Assembly: GCA_009693635.1 (NCBI GenBank)
Contig: SHWW01000010.1
Coordinates: 1 to 39,241, forward strand
Length of the DNA stretch: 39,241 nt
DNA from: Flavobacteriaceae bacterium
GTDB taxonomy: Bacteria > Bacteroidota > Bacteroidia > Flavobacteriales > Flavobacteriaceae
Direction of reading: 5' to 3'
This document shows positions 9,744-18,206 of this stretch, in pieces (within the stretch, counting starts at the first letter, position 1; each line of letters begins with the position of its first letter). The position numbers and the translations under genes were made by a program. The notes beneath the pieces were generated by a model. The model was not told the origin of the DNA and searched no databases. It was given only the letters and a program-made list of their open reading frames with translations.

Positions 9744-10214
9744 ATGAAAAACAAGCTTTTTATATTACTATTATTTTTTTCACTTTTTTCCTGTCAAGGG
9801 CAAGATAAAATAAAAAATCCTAAACTTGAGATTCAGAAATCTGAGGCGCAATGGAAAAAAGAATTAACGCCCGAACAATTTGAAGTGCTTCGTGAAAAAG
9901 GAACAGAACTCCCATTTTCAGGGAAATATATAAATACGTTTGAAAAAGGAACTTATGTTTGCGCTGCTTGCGAAAATTTACTTTTTTATTCTGATGCTAA
10001 ATTCCATTCAGATTGCGGCTGGCCTTCCTTTGACAAAGCCATAAGTGGTTCAGTGACTTACATCACTGATTCAAGTTTTGGAATGTCCCGAACCGAAGTT
10101 AATTGTGCAAAATGTGGCGGTCATTTGGGTCATGTATTTGATGACGGACCTACGAAAACTGGACAACGTTTTTGTACAAATTCTGTATCTGTTAAATTTA
10201 TACCTTCAAAATAA
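9744..10214 (+). CDS. msrB: Peptide-methionine (R)-S-oxide reductase, lipoprotein form
   Basis: Reduces methionine-R-sulfoxide in oxidised proteins. A lipoprotein signal (LLLFFSLFSC, lipidated Cys17) precedes the MsrB domain, placing the enzyme in the envelope. The zinc site is formed by two CxxC pairs, Cys73/Cys76 and Cys121/Cys124, and the catalytic cysteine is Cys144 in QRFCTNS. Cys91, just before GWPSF, could act as a resolving cysteine. Its stop codon overlaps the start of a second msrB by one base (TAATG), so the two are translationally coupled. An envelope location would require a thiol donor outside the cytosol; none is encoded next to it. Confidence 0.92.
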   Translation: MKNKLFILLLFFSLFSCQGQDKIKNPKLEIQKSEAQWKKELTPEQFEVLREKGTELPFSGKYINTFEKGTYVCAACENLLFYSDAKFHSDCGWPSFDKAISGSVTYITDSSFGMSRTEVNCAKCGGHLGHVFDDGPTKTGQRFCTNSVSVKFIPSK

Positions 10215-10603
10215 TGAGTGCACTAATAGAAAAATCGGAACAAGAGTGGAAAGATCAATTGGGCTTAGAGCGTTATAAAATCCTTCGCCAAAAAGGTACA
10301 GAATATCCACATTCAGGAAAATACAACCTTCATTTCGAAAAAGGAACGTATTGCTGTGGCGGTTGTAGCGAACCATTATTTGAAAGCCATTCTAAGTTTG
10401 ACGGTCATTGCGGTTGGCCTTCCTTTGATCAATCAATACCTGGAAAGGTAAAGTATATTAAAGATTTTACTCACGGTATGATCCGTACAGAAATTATCTG
10501 TGCCAATTGTGGCGGACATATAGGGCACGTTTTTGATGATGGTCCCACGAAAACTGGGCAACGCTATTGTGTGAATTCGTTGTCTGTCGATTTTTTCAAA
10601 TAG
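10214..10603 (+). CDS. msrB: Peptide-methionine (R)-S-oxide reductase, cytosolic form
   Basis: A second MsrB of 129 residues without a signal peptide, so probably cytosolic. Zinc ligands are Cys48/Cys51 and Cys96/Cys99, the catalytic cysteine is Cys119 in QRYCVNS, and Cys66 precedes GWPSF. It overlaps the preceding lipoprotein MsrB gene by one base. The two proteins share the core motifs GWPSFD, CGGHxGHVFDDGPTKTGQR and an N-terminal W-K-x-x-L region, which suggests an old tandem duplication with one copy re-targeted to the envelope. Gene naming as msrB is by family. Confidence 0.93.
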   Translation: MSALIEKSEQEWKDQLGLERYKILRQKGTEYPHSGKYNLHFEKGTYCCGGCSEPLFESHSKFDGHCGWPSFDQSIPGKVKYIKDFTHGMIRTEIICANCGGHIGHVFDDGPTKTGQRYCVNSLSVDFFK

Positions 10604-10764
10604 TTATTAAAAACTATGATACGTTTATTCGTCTTAAATTCAATTAAAAAATGTGAAAACGATAATGGTAAAATTTAAAATTCATTTCCTAAAATATGCA
10701 AATTGTCTTTTAAAAAAAACTCTTAAATAATATTTATATTAGCGACTTAATAAAATAAAAAAAT

Positions 10765-12030
10765 ATGCAAAATATCATCGACCGTTTTATTAGTTATGTA
10801 ATTATTGATACCGAATCGGATCCTAACTCTACTTCTTCTCCAAGTACTGAAAAACAATGGAATTTAGCAAATAAATTAGTTGAAGAATTAAAATCAATCG
10901 GTTTAGAAGAAGTAACTATTGACGAAAACGCTTATATCATGGCTACGTTGCCAAGTAATGTGAGTCATGATGTTCCCACGATAGGATTTGTATCTCATTT
11001 TGATACAACTCCAGATTTTACTGGCGCAAATGTAAATCCTCAGATTGTAAAAAATTATGATGGAAATGATATTGTTCTAAATAAAGAACAAAATATCGTT
11101 TTGTCACCATATTATTTCAAAGATTTATTACTATATAAAGGACAAACATTAATAACCACTGATGGATTGACTTTACTTGGCGCTGATGATAAAGCCGGAA
11201 TTACCGAAATAGTTACCGCGATGGAATATTTGGTCAACAATCCTGATATCAAGCATGGAAAAATTAGAGTTGGATTCACGCCAGATGAAGAAATTGGTCG
11301 TGGTGCTCATAAATTTGACGTTGCAAAATTTGGTGCCGAATGGGCATACACAATGGACGGAAGTCAGATTGGCGAATTAGAATATGAAAATTTTAATGCG
11401 GCTTGTGCAAAAATTACTTTCAAAGGAAAGAGCGTTCATCCAGGATATGCAAAAGGAAAAATGATTAATTCTATGTTAATTGCTAATGAATTTATCAACC
11501 AATTACCAAATGGGGAAACTCCTCAAAAAACAAAAGGTTACGAAGGATTTTTCCATGTGCACCAATTGAATGGAAGTATTGAAGAAACCCTTTTAGAACT
11601 TATCATTAGAGATCATAGTGCCAATAAATTTAAAAAACGTAAAGAAATTGTTCACGCTATTGCAAAAAAAATTAATAAGAAATTCGCCAAACAATTTGGT
11701 TCAGATATTTGCATTGCAGAAATAAAAGACCAATATTTCAATATGAAGGAAAAAGTTATGCCTGTAAAATATATTGTTGATATTGCAGAAAAAGCGATGC
11801 GAGAATTAGGAATAAAACCATTAATCAAGCCCATCCGTGGGGGAACTGATGGATCTCAATTGTCATACATGGGATTACCGTGTCCAAATATTTTTGCTGG
11901 AGGTCATAATTTTCATGGTAAATATGAATATGTTCCTGTTGAAAGTATGGAAAAAGCAACGGATGTAATTATTAAAATTGCACAATTAACAGCTACCACA
12001 GATTTTAGTAAAGAAAAAACAAAAAAATAA
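10765..12030 (+). CDS. pepT: Peptidase T (tripeptide aminopeptidase)
   Basis: Cytosolic M20B-family zinc aminopeptidase that removes N-terminal residues from tripeptides. At 421 residues it has the usual length. Metal-site residues are visible: His78 with Asp80 (SHFDTTPD), Asp141 (GADDKAG), the catalytic Glu175 with Glu176 (TPDEEIG), and later Asp198 ([11 protein letters not shown]) and the His of [10 protein letters not shown]. It is transcribed alone and ends at a strong hairpin terminator that it shares, facing, with the leftward nusB operon. The gap before it (10604-10764) shows no gene. Confidence 0.96.
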   Translation: MQNIIDRFISYVIIDTESDPNSTSSPSTEKQWNLANKLVEELKSIGLEEVTIDENAYIMATLPSNVSHDVPTIGFVSHFDTTPDFTGANVNPQIVKNYDGNDIVLNKEQNIVLSPYYFKDLLLYKGQTLITTDGLTLLGADDKAGITEIVTAMEYLVNNPDIKHGKIRVGFTPDEEIGRGAHKFDVAKFGAEWAYTMDGSQIGELEYENFNAACAKITFKGKSVHPGYAKGKMINSMLIANEFINQLPNGETPQKTKGYEGFFHVHQLNGSIEETLLELIIRDHSANKFKKRKEIVHAIAKKINKKFAKQFGSDICIAEIKDQYFNMKEKVMPVKYIVDIAEKAMRELGIKPLIKPIRGGTDGSQLSYMGLPCPNIFAGGHNFHGKYEYVPVESMEKATDVIIKIAQLTATTDFSKEKTKK

Positions 12031-12050
12031 TTTTTAGATTTTTATAAAAA

Positions 12051-12082
12051 CACAGAAAGCCTCAAATTGAGGCTTTTTGTGT
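12051..12082 (+). terminator. Terminator of pepT
   Basis: Near-perfect palindrome AAAGCCTCAA / TTGAGGCTTT extended by ACACA / TGTGT, followed by a short T run, 20 bases after the pepT stop. It lies between convergent genes and may also stop leftward transcripts from yajC. Confidence 0.85.
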
Positions 12083-12135
12083 AAAACAATCAGCTTACAC
12101 CACTTAATATTGTACTATTTTAAATAAAGCAGGGA

Positions 12136-12408
12136 TTATTTCTTGTTCAAAGAGGCGCTCATTTCCATAGATAACGCATTACGTTCTAACTTTAATTTTC
12201 CAGACATAGTCTCAATAATAATAGTAGTTTCTCCTAATTCAGAAATTTTTCCGTGAATTCCACTTTTTGTGATGATTTTATCACCAACTTTTACGTCGCT
12301 TTCGAATTGTTTTTCCAATTTTGCTCTTTTTTGTTGAGGTCTAATCATAAAGAAATAGATAACCACAAACATTAAAATAAACGGTAAGAATTGTTGTATT
12401 TGTTGCAT
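12136..12408 (-). CDS. yajC: Preprotein translocase accessory subunit YajC
   Basis: A 90-residue protein with a single N-terminal membrane segment (FILMFVVIYFFMIRPQQKRAK), then a small SH3-like cytosolic domain containing VGDKIITKSGIHGKI. This is the YajC architecture; YajC associates with SecDF and the Sec translocon in the inner membrane. It is the last gene of the nusB-DUF1573-yajC series, with a 33-base gap to the upstream gene, an arrangement often seen in Bacteroidota. The gene ends close to the convergent pepT terminator. Confidence 0.95.
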   Translation of the reverse strand: MQQIQQFLPFILMFVVIYFFMIRPQQKRAKLEKQFESDVKVGDKIITKSGIHGKISELGETTIIIETMSGKLKLERNALSMEMSASLNKK

Positions 12409-12441
12409 AATTTTTTTTTGTTTTTATTTATAAATTGTTAA

Positions 12442-12921
12442 TTACTCTTTTATTGAAGCTTTAATTAGTAATGACTCTACTCCTGCTTTCGTATTTGTAG
12501 AAATTGTAACCGATTTTTGTTGATTTCCGTGTTTACCAGCTGAATTGAATGACACATCAATATTCGCAGATTCCCCAGCTTTAATTGGTGCTTTTGGAAA
12601 TTCTGGAATGGTACAACCGCAAGAACCCATCGCTCTTGTAATAATTAAATCGGCTTCTCCAGTGTTTTTGAATTGGAACGAATAATCTACTTTTGAACCT
12701 GCAGCAATCGTCCCAAAATCGTGTTCTGTTTTTTCAAATGTCATTACAGGATATTTTCCGTCTGCAGGAACTACTCTTTTTTCTTGCTCAGGAATTCCAA
12801 TTGAAGCGGAACTTGATATTGGAGAATTTTGCATATCTGTGTTGGCTTCCTCTTTCTTTTTACACGCTCCCAAAAATAAAAAGGAACCGATAACAGCAGC
12901 TAAAACAACTTTTTTAATCAT
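12442..12921 (-). CDS. DUF1573 lipoprotein
   Basis: A 159-residue lipoprotein with the lipobox LGAC (Cys20), a low-complexity linker, and then a DUF1573 domain of immunoglobulin-like/ASH-type beta strands. It contains the family segment EKTEHDFGTIAAGSKVDYSF, the conserved G-S-C-G-C-T-x-P motif and a V-x-F-N-S-x-G-K-H strand. DUF1573 proteins are abundant in Bacteroidota, but their function is not established. It lies 15 bases downstream of nusB, so it is surely in the same operon. Linkage to transcription and translocation genes is conserved in the group but does not reveal a role. Confidence 0.88.
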   Translation of the reverse strand: MIKKVVLAAVIGSFLFLGACKKKEEANTDMQNSPISSSASIGIPEQEKRVVPADGKYPVMTFEKTEHDFGTIAAGSKVDYSFQFKNTGEADLIITRAMGSCGCTIPEFPKAPIKAGESANIDVSFNSAGKHGNQQKSVTISTNTKAGVESLLIKASIKE

Positions 12922-12936
12922 AATTATATATAAATT

Positions 12937-13881
12937 TTACATTAAACCTCTTCCGATTTTATTCAATTTATTGGCAATTTCAAATTCTTTGACCAAATTA
13001 TCTAAAATTCCGTTTATAAAAATACTACTTTTTGGTGTAGAATACTCTTTTGCAATTTCTAAATATTCGTTAATTGTTACTTTTACGGGAATTGAAGGGA
13101 ATTTTACAAACTCGCAAATAGCCATTTTCAGTACAATTGTGTCAATTTCAGCGATACGCTCCGAATCCCAATTGGGTGTTTTATCAACGTATTCATTTGC
13201 CAATTCTCTTTCATTAAGAACTGTTTTTCTAAATAAATTAGTAACAAATTCTTGATCTTCCTGGTCTTTAAATATTTTCGGAACTCTAAAAGCTTCGTCT
13301 TTCGCAGATTTAATTAGCCTTAATTGTTTGATAATTTGTGTATTCACAACAGGAATATCATCAATCCAAGTCAATTTATTGTCTTCTAAAAACTCGTATA
13401 ATTTTTCGTTAGGAACAATCAATTCTGTAAAAATATCGATAATAAATTGCTTGTCTTCTTCAAAATTATTTACAGTGTTAGCCATGTATTTGGCATAGAA
13501 ATTACTATTTTTTATGCTATCTAAAAGAATTTGGATGTAATCTTCATTTAATTCCCAATGATTAATTTTTCTGTTTTCTAAAGCAATACTCAAAGAATTA
13601 TTTTCAGAAAGAATCTGAAGAATGGTATTGTTTATGAATTTTTTATTTGGATTGCGCTCTTGCGATGTAGTAATGTGTTTTTGACCTGATTTCTCAATAA
13701 AAACGACTTCTTTTTTACCAATTTCAATTAACGAAGACAGCATTGTTAGGTATAAATCTAAAATATTGTCGATACTATAAAGCAAGAACTTTTCTTGTTT
13801 TTCAATACTATCAGAACCATTTTTGTGCATCGCATATATCGATTGCATCACTTTAACACGGATATGTCTTCTATTTAACAC
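12937..13881 (-). CDS. nusB: Transcription antitermination protein NusB, N-terminally extended
   Basis: A 314-residue protein. NusB domains elsewhere are about 140 residues. Here the opening RRHIRVKVMQSIYAM matches the first NusB helix and the canonical C-terminal part (IDTIVLKMAICEF, then VTINEYLEIAKEYSTPKSS and FINGILDNLVKE) lies at residues about 235-300. Roughly 150 extra residues lie between or around these parts, which is the normal form in Bacteroidota. NusB with NusE helps suppress termination in rRNA transcription. First gene of the nusB-DUF1573-yajC operon; a -7 element lies at 13931-13938. Confidence 0.93.
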   Translation of the reverse strand: MLNRRHIRVKVMQSIYAMHKNGSDSIEKQEKFLLYSIDNILDLYLTMLSSLIEIGKKEVVFIEKSGQKHITTSQERNPNKKFINNTILQILSENNSLSIALENRKINHWELNEDYIQILLDSIKNSNFYAKYMANTVNNFEEDKQFIIDIFTELIVPNEKLYEFLEDNKLTWIDDIPVVNTQIIKQLRLIKSAKDEAFRVPKIFKDQEDQEFVTNLFRKTVLNERELANEYVDKTPNWDSERIAEIDTIVLKMAICEFVKFPSIPVKVTINEYLEIAKEYSTPKSSIFINGILDNLVKEFEIANKLNKIGRGLM

Positions 13882-13930
13882 TTAGTAAGAACTTATTTAA
13901 TTATTTAGCCAAAGAAAATCTTTAACGGTG

Positions 13931-13938
13931 CAAAAATA
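13931..13938 (-). promoter_or_regulatory. Probable -7 promoter element of the nusB operon
   Basis: TATTTTTG on the minus strand, matching TAnnTTTG, about 50 bases upstream of the nusB start. It lies in the 271-base divergent intergenic region shared with the ABC transporter gene. A matching -33 box is not evident. Confidence 0.45.
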
Positions 13939-14079
13939 GTATAATTTTTGAAAAAAGTACCTATTAACAAACCTTTTCTTTAATTAATATCAAAATGAAT
14001 TCATGCGAATTCTAATATAAAAATTGAATTTCTAATTTACTTTTAGTACTTCTTAAATAGAAATTTCCTTTTAAAAACT

Positions 14080-14087
14080 TATATTTG
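14080..14087 (+). promoter_or_regulatory. Probable -7 promoter element of the ABC exporter gene
   Basis: TATATTTG matching TAnnTTTG, about 65 bases before the start at 14153. No TTG at the usual distance is seen upstream. Confidence 0.45.
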
Positions 14088-14152
14088 TGAACTGAATTTT
14101 ATCTAAAATCTATTCTGATTTTTAGTTTTAAAAACATAAAAAAATTCTAAAA

Positions 14153-15913
14153 ATGAAAGAATTACAATATCTAAATAAATATTTCTTAAAATATAAATAT
14201 CGATTTCTACTCGGTATTTTCATCACTATAATTGCTCAAATATTTTCATTATTTACTCCGAAACTAATTAGTAAATCATTTGAAGCAATTGAAAGATTTT
14301 CTAAAACAAATATATCAGATATTTCAATAATCCGTAACGAACTATTTCACAACGTTTTATTGGTAATTGCAACTACTATCATTGCTGGTTTTCTAACATT
14401 TTTAATGCGTCAAACTTTAATTGTGATGTCGCGCCACATCGAATTTGACCTTAAAAATGAAGTATTTAGACAATATGAAAATTTATCTCAAAGTTTCTAC
14501 AAACAAAATAGAACGGGAGATTTAATGAATCGAATTAGTGAAGATGTTGGAAAAGTAAGAATGTATGTTGGTCCAGCAGTAATGTACACCATAAATACTT
14601 TCATTCGTTTTACAATTGTCATTATATATATGTATAATGTTTCTCCAACTTTAACATTGTATACGCTGCTTCCCTTGCCTATTTTATCGTATGCGATTTT
14701 TAGATTAAGTAAGCAAATAAATATTAGAAGTACCATTTTCCAGCAATATTTATCAAAAATATCAAGTTTCACTCAAGAAATATTTTCAGGAATTCGAGTG
14801 ATAAAAGCATATTCTTTAGAAAATCTACAACAGAAAAATCTTAATAATTTGTCATTGGAAAGCAAAGAAAAAAGTTTGCGTTTGGCAAAGTTGCAATCGC
14901 TTTTTGGTCCATTAATGCTTGCTTTAATTGGCGTAAGTAATTTAGTAGTAATTTATTTTGGTGGAATGTTATACATCAACGGAAGTATAAAAAGTATCGG
15001 AATAATTGCCGAATTTATACTTTATGTAAATATGTTAACTTGGCCAGTAGCTTCATTAGGTTGGATTTCTTCGATGGTTCAAGAGGCCGAGGCTTCTCAA
15101 AAACGGATCAATGAATTTTTGAAAATTATACCAGAAATCAGAAATAATAGAGAAAGCCATACTATTATTAAAGGGGAAATAAAATTTAAGAACGTAACTT
15201 TTATTTATGATGACACCAATATAAAAGCACTTAATAATGTTTCTTTTACTGTAAAAAAGGGAGAAACCTTGGCGATTCTTGGAAAAACAGGTTCAGGAAA
15301 ATCGAGTATACTTACTTTAATTAGTCGTTTGTATGACGTAACAAATGGAACTATTTTAATTGATGGAATGCCAATTCAAGACGTTCATTTATTTGATTTA
15401 AGAAATAGTATTGGAATTGTTCCACAAGATGCTTTTTTGTTTTCAGACACAATAAAAAACAATATCAAATTCGGAAAAGAAGATGCAACAAATGAAGAAG
15501 TAATTGCTGCTGCAATAAAAGCTGCTGTTCACGACAATATTATCAACTTCACGAAAAAGTATGAAACTGTTTTAGGAGAACGTGGAATCACACTTTCTGG
15601 AGGTCAAAAACAGCGAGTTTCTATTGCGAGAGCATTAATTAAAAATCCTGAAATTCTTTTACTCGATGATTGTTTGTCAGCAATTGATACAGAAACGGAA
15701 GAAACAATTTTGACTAATTTATTAGAATATTGCAAAAATAAAACTACTATAATTGTTAGTAATAGGGTTTCCTCAGCTAAAAATGCAGATAATATTATTA
15801 TTATTGAAGATGGTGAAATTATACAACAAGGTTCTCATAATCAATTAATAAACCAAGATGGATATTATAAAGAATTATATTTAAAACAACTTTCTGAAAA
15901 AGATTTGTCTTAA
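14153..15913 (+). CDS. ABC exporter, fused membrane and ATPase domains
   Basis: A 586-residue half-transporter of the MsbA/MdlB type: six-helix membrane domain (residues about 15-310) followed by an ATP-binding domain (about 340-580). Walker A GKTGSGKSS begins at residue 377, the Q-loop is in GIVPQDAF, and the signature LSGGQKQR begins at 481. Two residues depart from the active-site consensus: the Walker B catalytic Glu position is Asp506 (LLLDDCLSAID), and the switch His of the H-loop is Asn537 (IVSNRVSS). This suggests slow ATP hydrolysis as a homodimer, or pairing with a catalytically complete partner as in heterodimeric exporters. The substrate is unknown. Confidence 0.92.
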   Translation: MKELQYLNKYFLKYKYRFLLGIFITIIAQIFSLFTPKLISKSFEAIERFSKTNISDISIIRNELFHNVLLVIATTIIAGFLTFLMRQTLIVMSRHIEFDLKNEVFRQYENLSQSFYKQNRTGDLMNRISEDVGKVRMYVGPAVMYTINTFIRFTIVIIYMYNVSPTLTLYTLLPLPILSYAIFRLSKQINIRSTIFQQYLSKISSFTQEIFSGIRVIKAYSLENLQQKNLNNLSLESKEKSLRLAKLQSLFGPLMLALIGVSNLVVIYFGGMLYINGSIKSIGIIAEFILYVNMLTWPVASLGWISSMVQEAEASQKRINEFLKIIPEIRNNRESHTIIKGEIKFKNVTFIYDDTNIKALNNVSFTVKKGETLAILGKTGSGKSSILTLISRLYDVTNGTILIDGMPIQDVHLFDLRNSIGIVPQDAFLFSDTIKNNIKFGKEDATNEEVIAAAIKAAVHDNIINFTKKYETVLGERGITLSGGQKQRVSIARALIKNPEILLLDDCLSAIDTETEETILTNLLEYCKNKTTIIVSNRVSSAKNADNIIIIEDGEIIQQGSHNQLINQDGYYKELYLKQLSEKDLS

Positions 15914-15968
15914 TTGTTGTTTTATAATCCTTTTTTTTAGATTTTTGAATTGTAATTAAACTAAAAAA

Positions 15969-16355
15969 ATGAATATGAGAGAAAATGATATGTTAGAAAA
16001 AGAGGAAATCTTTTCTAAAGTTATGAGAGCAGGAAGAAGAACCTATTTCTTTGATGTGAGAGCTACAAAAGCAGAAGATTATTACATTACAATTACTGAA
16101 AGCAAGAAATTTACAGAAGAAGACGGTTCGTTTCACTTCAAAAAACATAAAATTTATTTGTACAAAGAAGATTTTACAGCATTTGCAGAAATATTAGAAG
16201 ATATGACTTCGTATGTATTGAATCAAAAAGGCGAAGAAGTTATTTCTGAAAGACATCAAAAGGATTTCAAAAAAGAATATCCAGCTGAAATAACAGAAGA
16301 TGGTGAATTACCAAATACAACAAGTTTTACGGATATAGATTTTGATGATATTTAA
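15969..16355 (+). CDS. DUF3276 / PUR-family nucleic-acid-binding protein
   Basis: A 128-residue protein with the compact PUR-repeat fold pattern: GRRTYFFDVRATKAEDYYITITESKK, then KHKIYLYKEDFTAF, followed by an acidic tail (TDIDFDDI). DUF3276 proteins of Bacteroidota belong to the PUR-alpha-like group, which binds single-stranded DNA or RNA. The physiological target in bacteria is not defined. The start could be the first ATG or the ATG at codon 3 or 8; the first gives an ordinary length. It lies 55 bases after the ABC exporter, so shared transcription is possible. Confidence 0.87.
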   Translation: MNMRENDMLEKEEIFSKVMRAGRRTYFFDVRATKAEDYYITITESKKFTEEDGSFHFKKHKIYLYKEDFTAFAEILEDMTSYVLNQKGEEVISERHQKDFKKEYPAEITEDGELPNTTSFTDIDFDDI

Positions 16356-16365
16356 ATATTTATAT

Positions 16366-16390
16366 GACACTTTCCTAAAAAAGTGTGTTC
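16366..16390 (+). terminator. Possible terminator after DUF3276 gene
   Basis: Hairpin ACACTTT / AAAGTGT with a six-base loop 11 bases after the stop codon at 16355. The downstream tract (GTTCGTTT) is only moderately T-rich, so termination is likely but not certain. Confidence 0.5.
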
Positions 16391-16575
16391 GTTTAAAAAA
16401 ATAGGAATTTGACTTTTCAATTTAAGTTGAACCCTTTTTTCAAAACAATATTATGGTTTTAATAAATGAAATAACACTTATACATTTGTATCTAATTTTA
16501 ATGTTTCACCGATGCAAATTTCTTTATTGTAGTAACTTTAAATGCTATTGAAATTAGAATTTGTTTTTTGATTAC

Positions 16576-16665
16576 GAAGGTTTCTGAATTGTGAATTGAT
16601 TTTTTGAAAATGGATTGTAAAGACTAAGAAACCTTCATTTTAAGCAATTCTCAATCCATTTTCAA
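16576..16665. repeat. Two interlocked inverted repeats
   Basis: Four arms in the order B-A-B'-A' on the plus strand: GAAGGTTTCT (16576-16585), TTGAAAATGGATTG (16604-16617), AGAAACCTTC (16627-16636) and CAATCCATTTTCAA (16652-16665). B pairs perfectly with B' (10 bp) and A with A' (14 bp), but the pairs cross rather than nest, so as RNA they could form an H-type pseudoknot. The A' arm lies inside the 3' end of the csaA-like pseudogene. The plain region 16391-16575 to the left shows nothing I can name. Confidence 0.7.
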
Positions 16666-16980
16666 CTTTAAAATCTGGCGATAAATTACTTCGCTTTCAT
16701 TTCCAATTTCTCCAAGAACTAGACATTCGCTCATAAATTTACCCATTTGTTTTTTTGGAAAATTGACACCAGCAACGATTTGTCTGTATACTAAATCTGC
16801 TTTTTTAAATCGTTTCGTAATTTGAGCCGATGATTTTCTAATTCCAATTTAAGCACCAAAATTAATTGTCAGTTGGAATGCTGGTTTACTGGCTTATGGC
16901 AAATTATTAACCGATAGAATAGTTTCCACACACATTTCTATTTTATCAAAATCGTTCCAAGTTATTTCATGATTTTTCAA
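16640..16980 (-). pseudogene. csaA: Decayed csaA-like (tRNA-binding, CsaA family) gene
   Basis: Translated on the minus strand from 16980 this gives a recognisable CsaA-type OB-fold protein of about 113 residues: KNHEITWNDFDKIEM, then PAFQLTIN, IGIRKSSAQITKR, NFPKKQMGKFMSECLVLG, and after a frameshift PDFKVENGLRIA. It is broken by two in-frame TAA codons (16894-16896 and 16849-16851), each where intact relatives have Glu, by a one-base frameshift near 16680, and by a TTG where the start ATG belongs. The R-V-G-T signature is also changed to C-V-E-T. CsaA proteins bind tRNA and act in chaperone-like or export roles. Three lesions show it is not functional unless the assembly is wrong. It lies 83 bases downstream of the prolyl isomerase gene on the same strand. 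Confidence 0.85.
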
Positions 16981-17063
16981 AGTAGACTTAATTTTTAGAT
17001 ATCTGTAAATATAAAATATTCCAATAAATATTAGCTATTTAGATATATAATTTATTAAAAAAA

Positions 17064-17996
17064 TTATTTAACGTCCATTAATTCTACATCGAAAATTAAA
17101 GTTGCATTTGGTGGAATTGCTCCTCCTGCGCCTCGGCTCCCATATCCTAGATGCGCAGGAATAACAAAACGTGCTTTGTCACCAACATGTAATAAAGCAA
17201 TTCCTTCATCCCAACCTTCAATTACATTTCCTTGTCCTAATGGAAATTCTATTGGTTTTTTTCTAGGATATGAACTATCAAAAACTTTTCCATCTTCTAA
17301 TTGACCTGAATAATGTACTGAAACCGTTTTCCCATTTTCTGCTTTTTTACCATTACCTCTTTGGATAAATTGGTAACGTAAACCGCTTTCTGTTTTTTCA
17401 AAACCAGCGGCTAAAGTTTCCATTTTTGCCTCAGCTTCTGCTCTAATATCAGCATCACGTTTATTACGAGCACCTTTAAAAGTGATAAAAGCTTCTATAG
17501 GGTTCCATTTTTGAGCTTCTTCACCTACTCTAATAATTTCTATACTATCTAAAATATCACCTTGCTCAATAATATCAACAATATTTTGACCTTCAACAAC
17601 ATGACCGAACACAGTATGTTTGTTGTCTAGCCAATCTGTTGGAATGTGTGTAATAAAAAATTGTGAGCCATTACTTGCAGGTCCAGAATTTGCCATAGAC
17701 AAAACTCCAGGACGATTATGTTTTAGCGTTGGATGAAACTCATCTTCAAAGCTATACCCAGGCCCACCAGTTCCAGTTCCTTGAGGACAACCTCCTTGAA
17801 TCATAAAATCTGGAATTACTCTATGGAATTTCAATCCGTCGTAGTATTTATTTCCCTGTGGTTTTACTTTGTTTTCTATGTTACCTTCTGCCAATCCTAC
17901 GAAGTTTCCAACAGTTCCTGGTGTTAAATCGTGTGTTAATTTTACTAAAATAGCTCCTTTTGTGGAGTTAAATTTAGCGTATATACCGTTTTCCAT
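17064..17996 (-). CDS. Cyclophilin-FKBP fusion prolyl isomerase
   Basis: A 310-residue protein with two different peptidyl-prolyl isomerase domains in tandem. Residues 1-160 are a cyclophilin ([42 protein letters not shown]). Residues about 205-310 are an FKBP domain ([55 protein letters not shown]). The middle about 45 residues are a charged linker. No signal peptide is present, so it is cytosolic. This order is that of the bacterial dual-family immunophilins. Key substrate-site residues (Arg in FHRV, FKBP aromatic residues) are conserved, so both domains may be active. Confidence 0.95.
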   Translation of the reverse strand: MENGIYAKFNSTKGAILVKLTHDLTPGTVGNFVGLAEGNIENKVKPQGNKYYDGLKFHRVIPDFMIQGGCPQGTGTGGPGYSFEDEFHPTLKHNRPGVLSMANSGPASNGSQFFITHIPTDWLDNKHTVFGHVVEGQNIVDIIEQGDILDSIEIIRVGEEAQKWNPIEAFITFKGARNKRDADIRAEAEAKMETLAAGFEKTESGLRYQFIQRGNGKKAENGKTVSVHYSGQLEDGKVFDSSYPRKKPIEFPLGQGNVIEGWDEGIALLHVGDKARFVIPAHLGYGSRGAGGAIPPNATLIFDVELMDVK

Positions 17997-18206
17997 TTTT
18001 TATTATTTATAATTGTGATGCGAATTTACAAAATAAAATAGATTATTTAGATTTGATTTTCAAGTTTCAAGTTTATACTTAAAAAATAAATAATACGAAA
18101 CAAACTTTCGCATATACCTTTAAAAATGACGATGTACTTAATTTTTGTAATATTACTGAGTGTATAAAAAAGGTGGTCAGTAAATAGTTAAGTTAATTCA
18201 ACAATA

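Noticed and set aside
13882..14152. Additional small gene in the nusB-ABC divergent region
   Set aside because: No open frame with a plausible start; only two -7 elements are visible.
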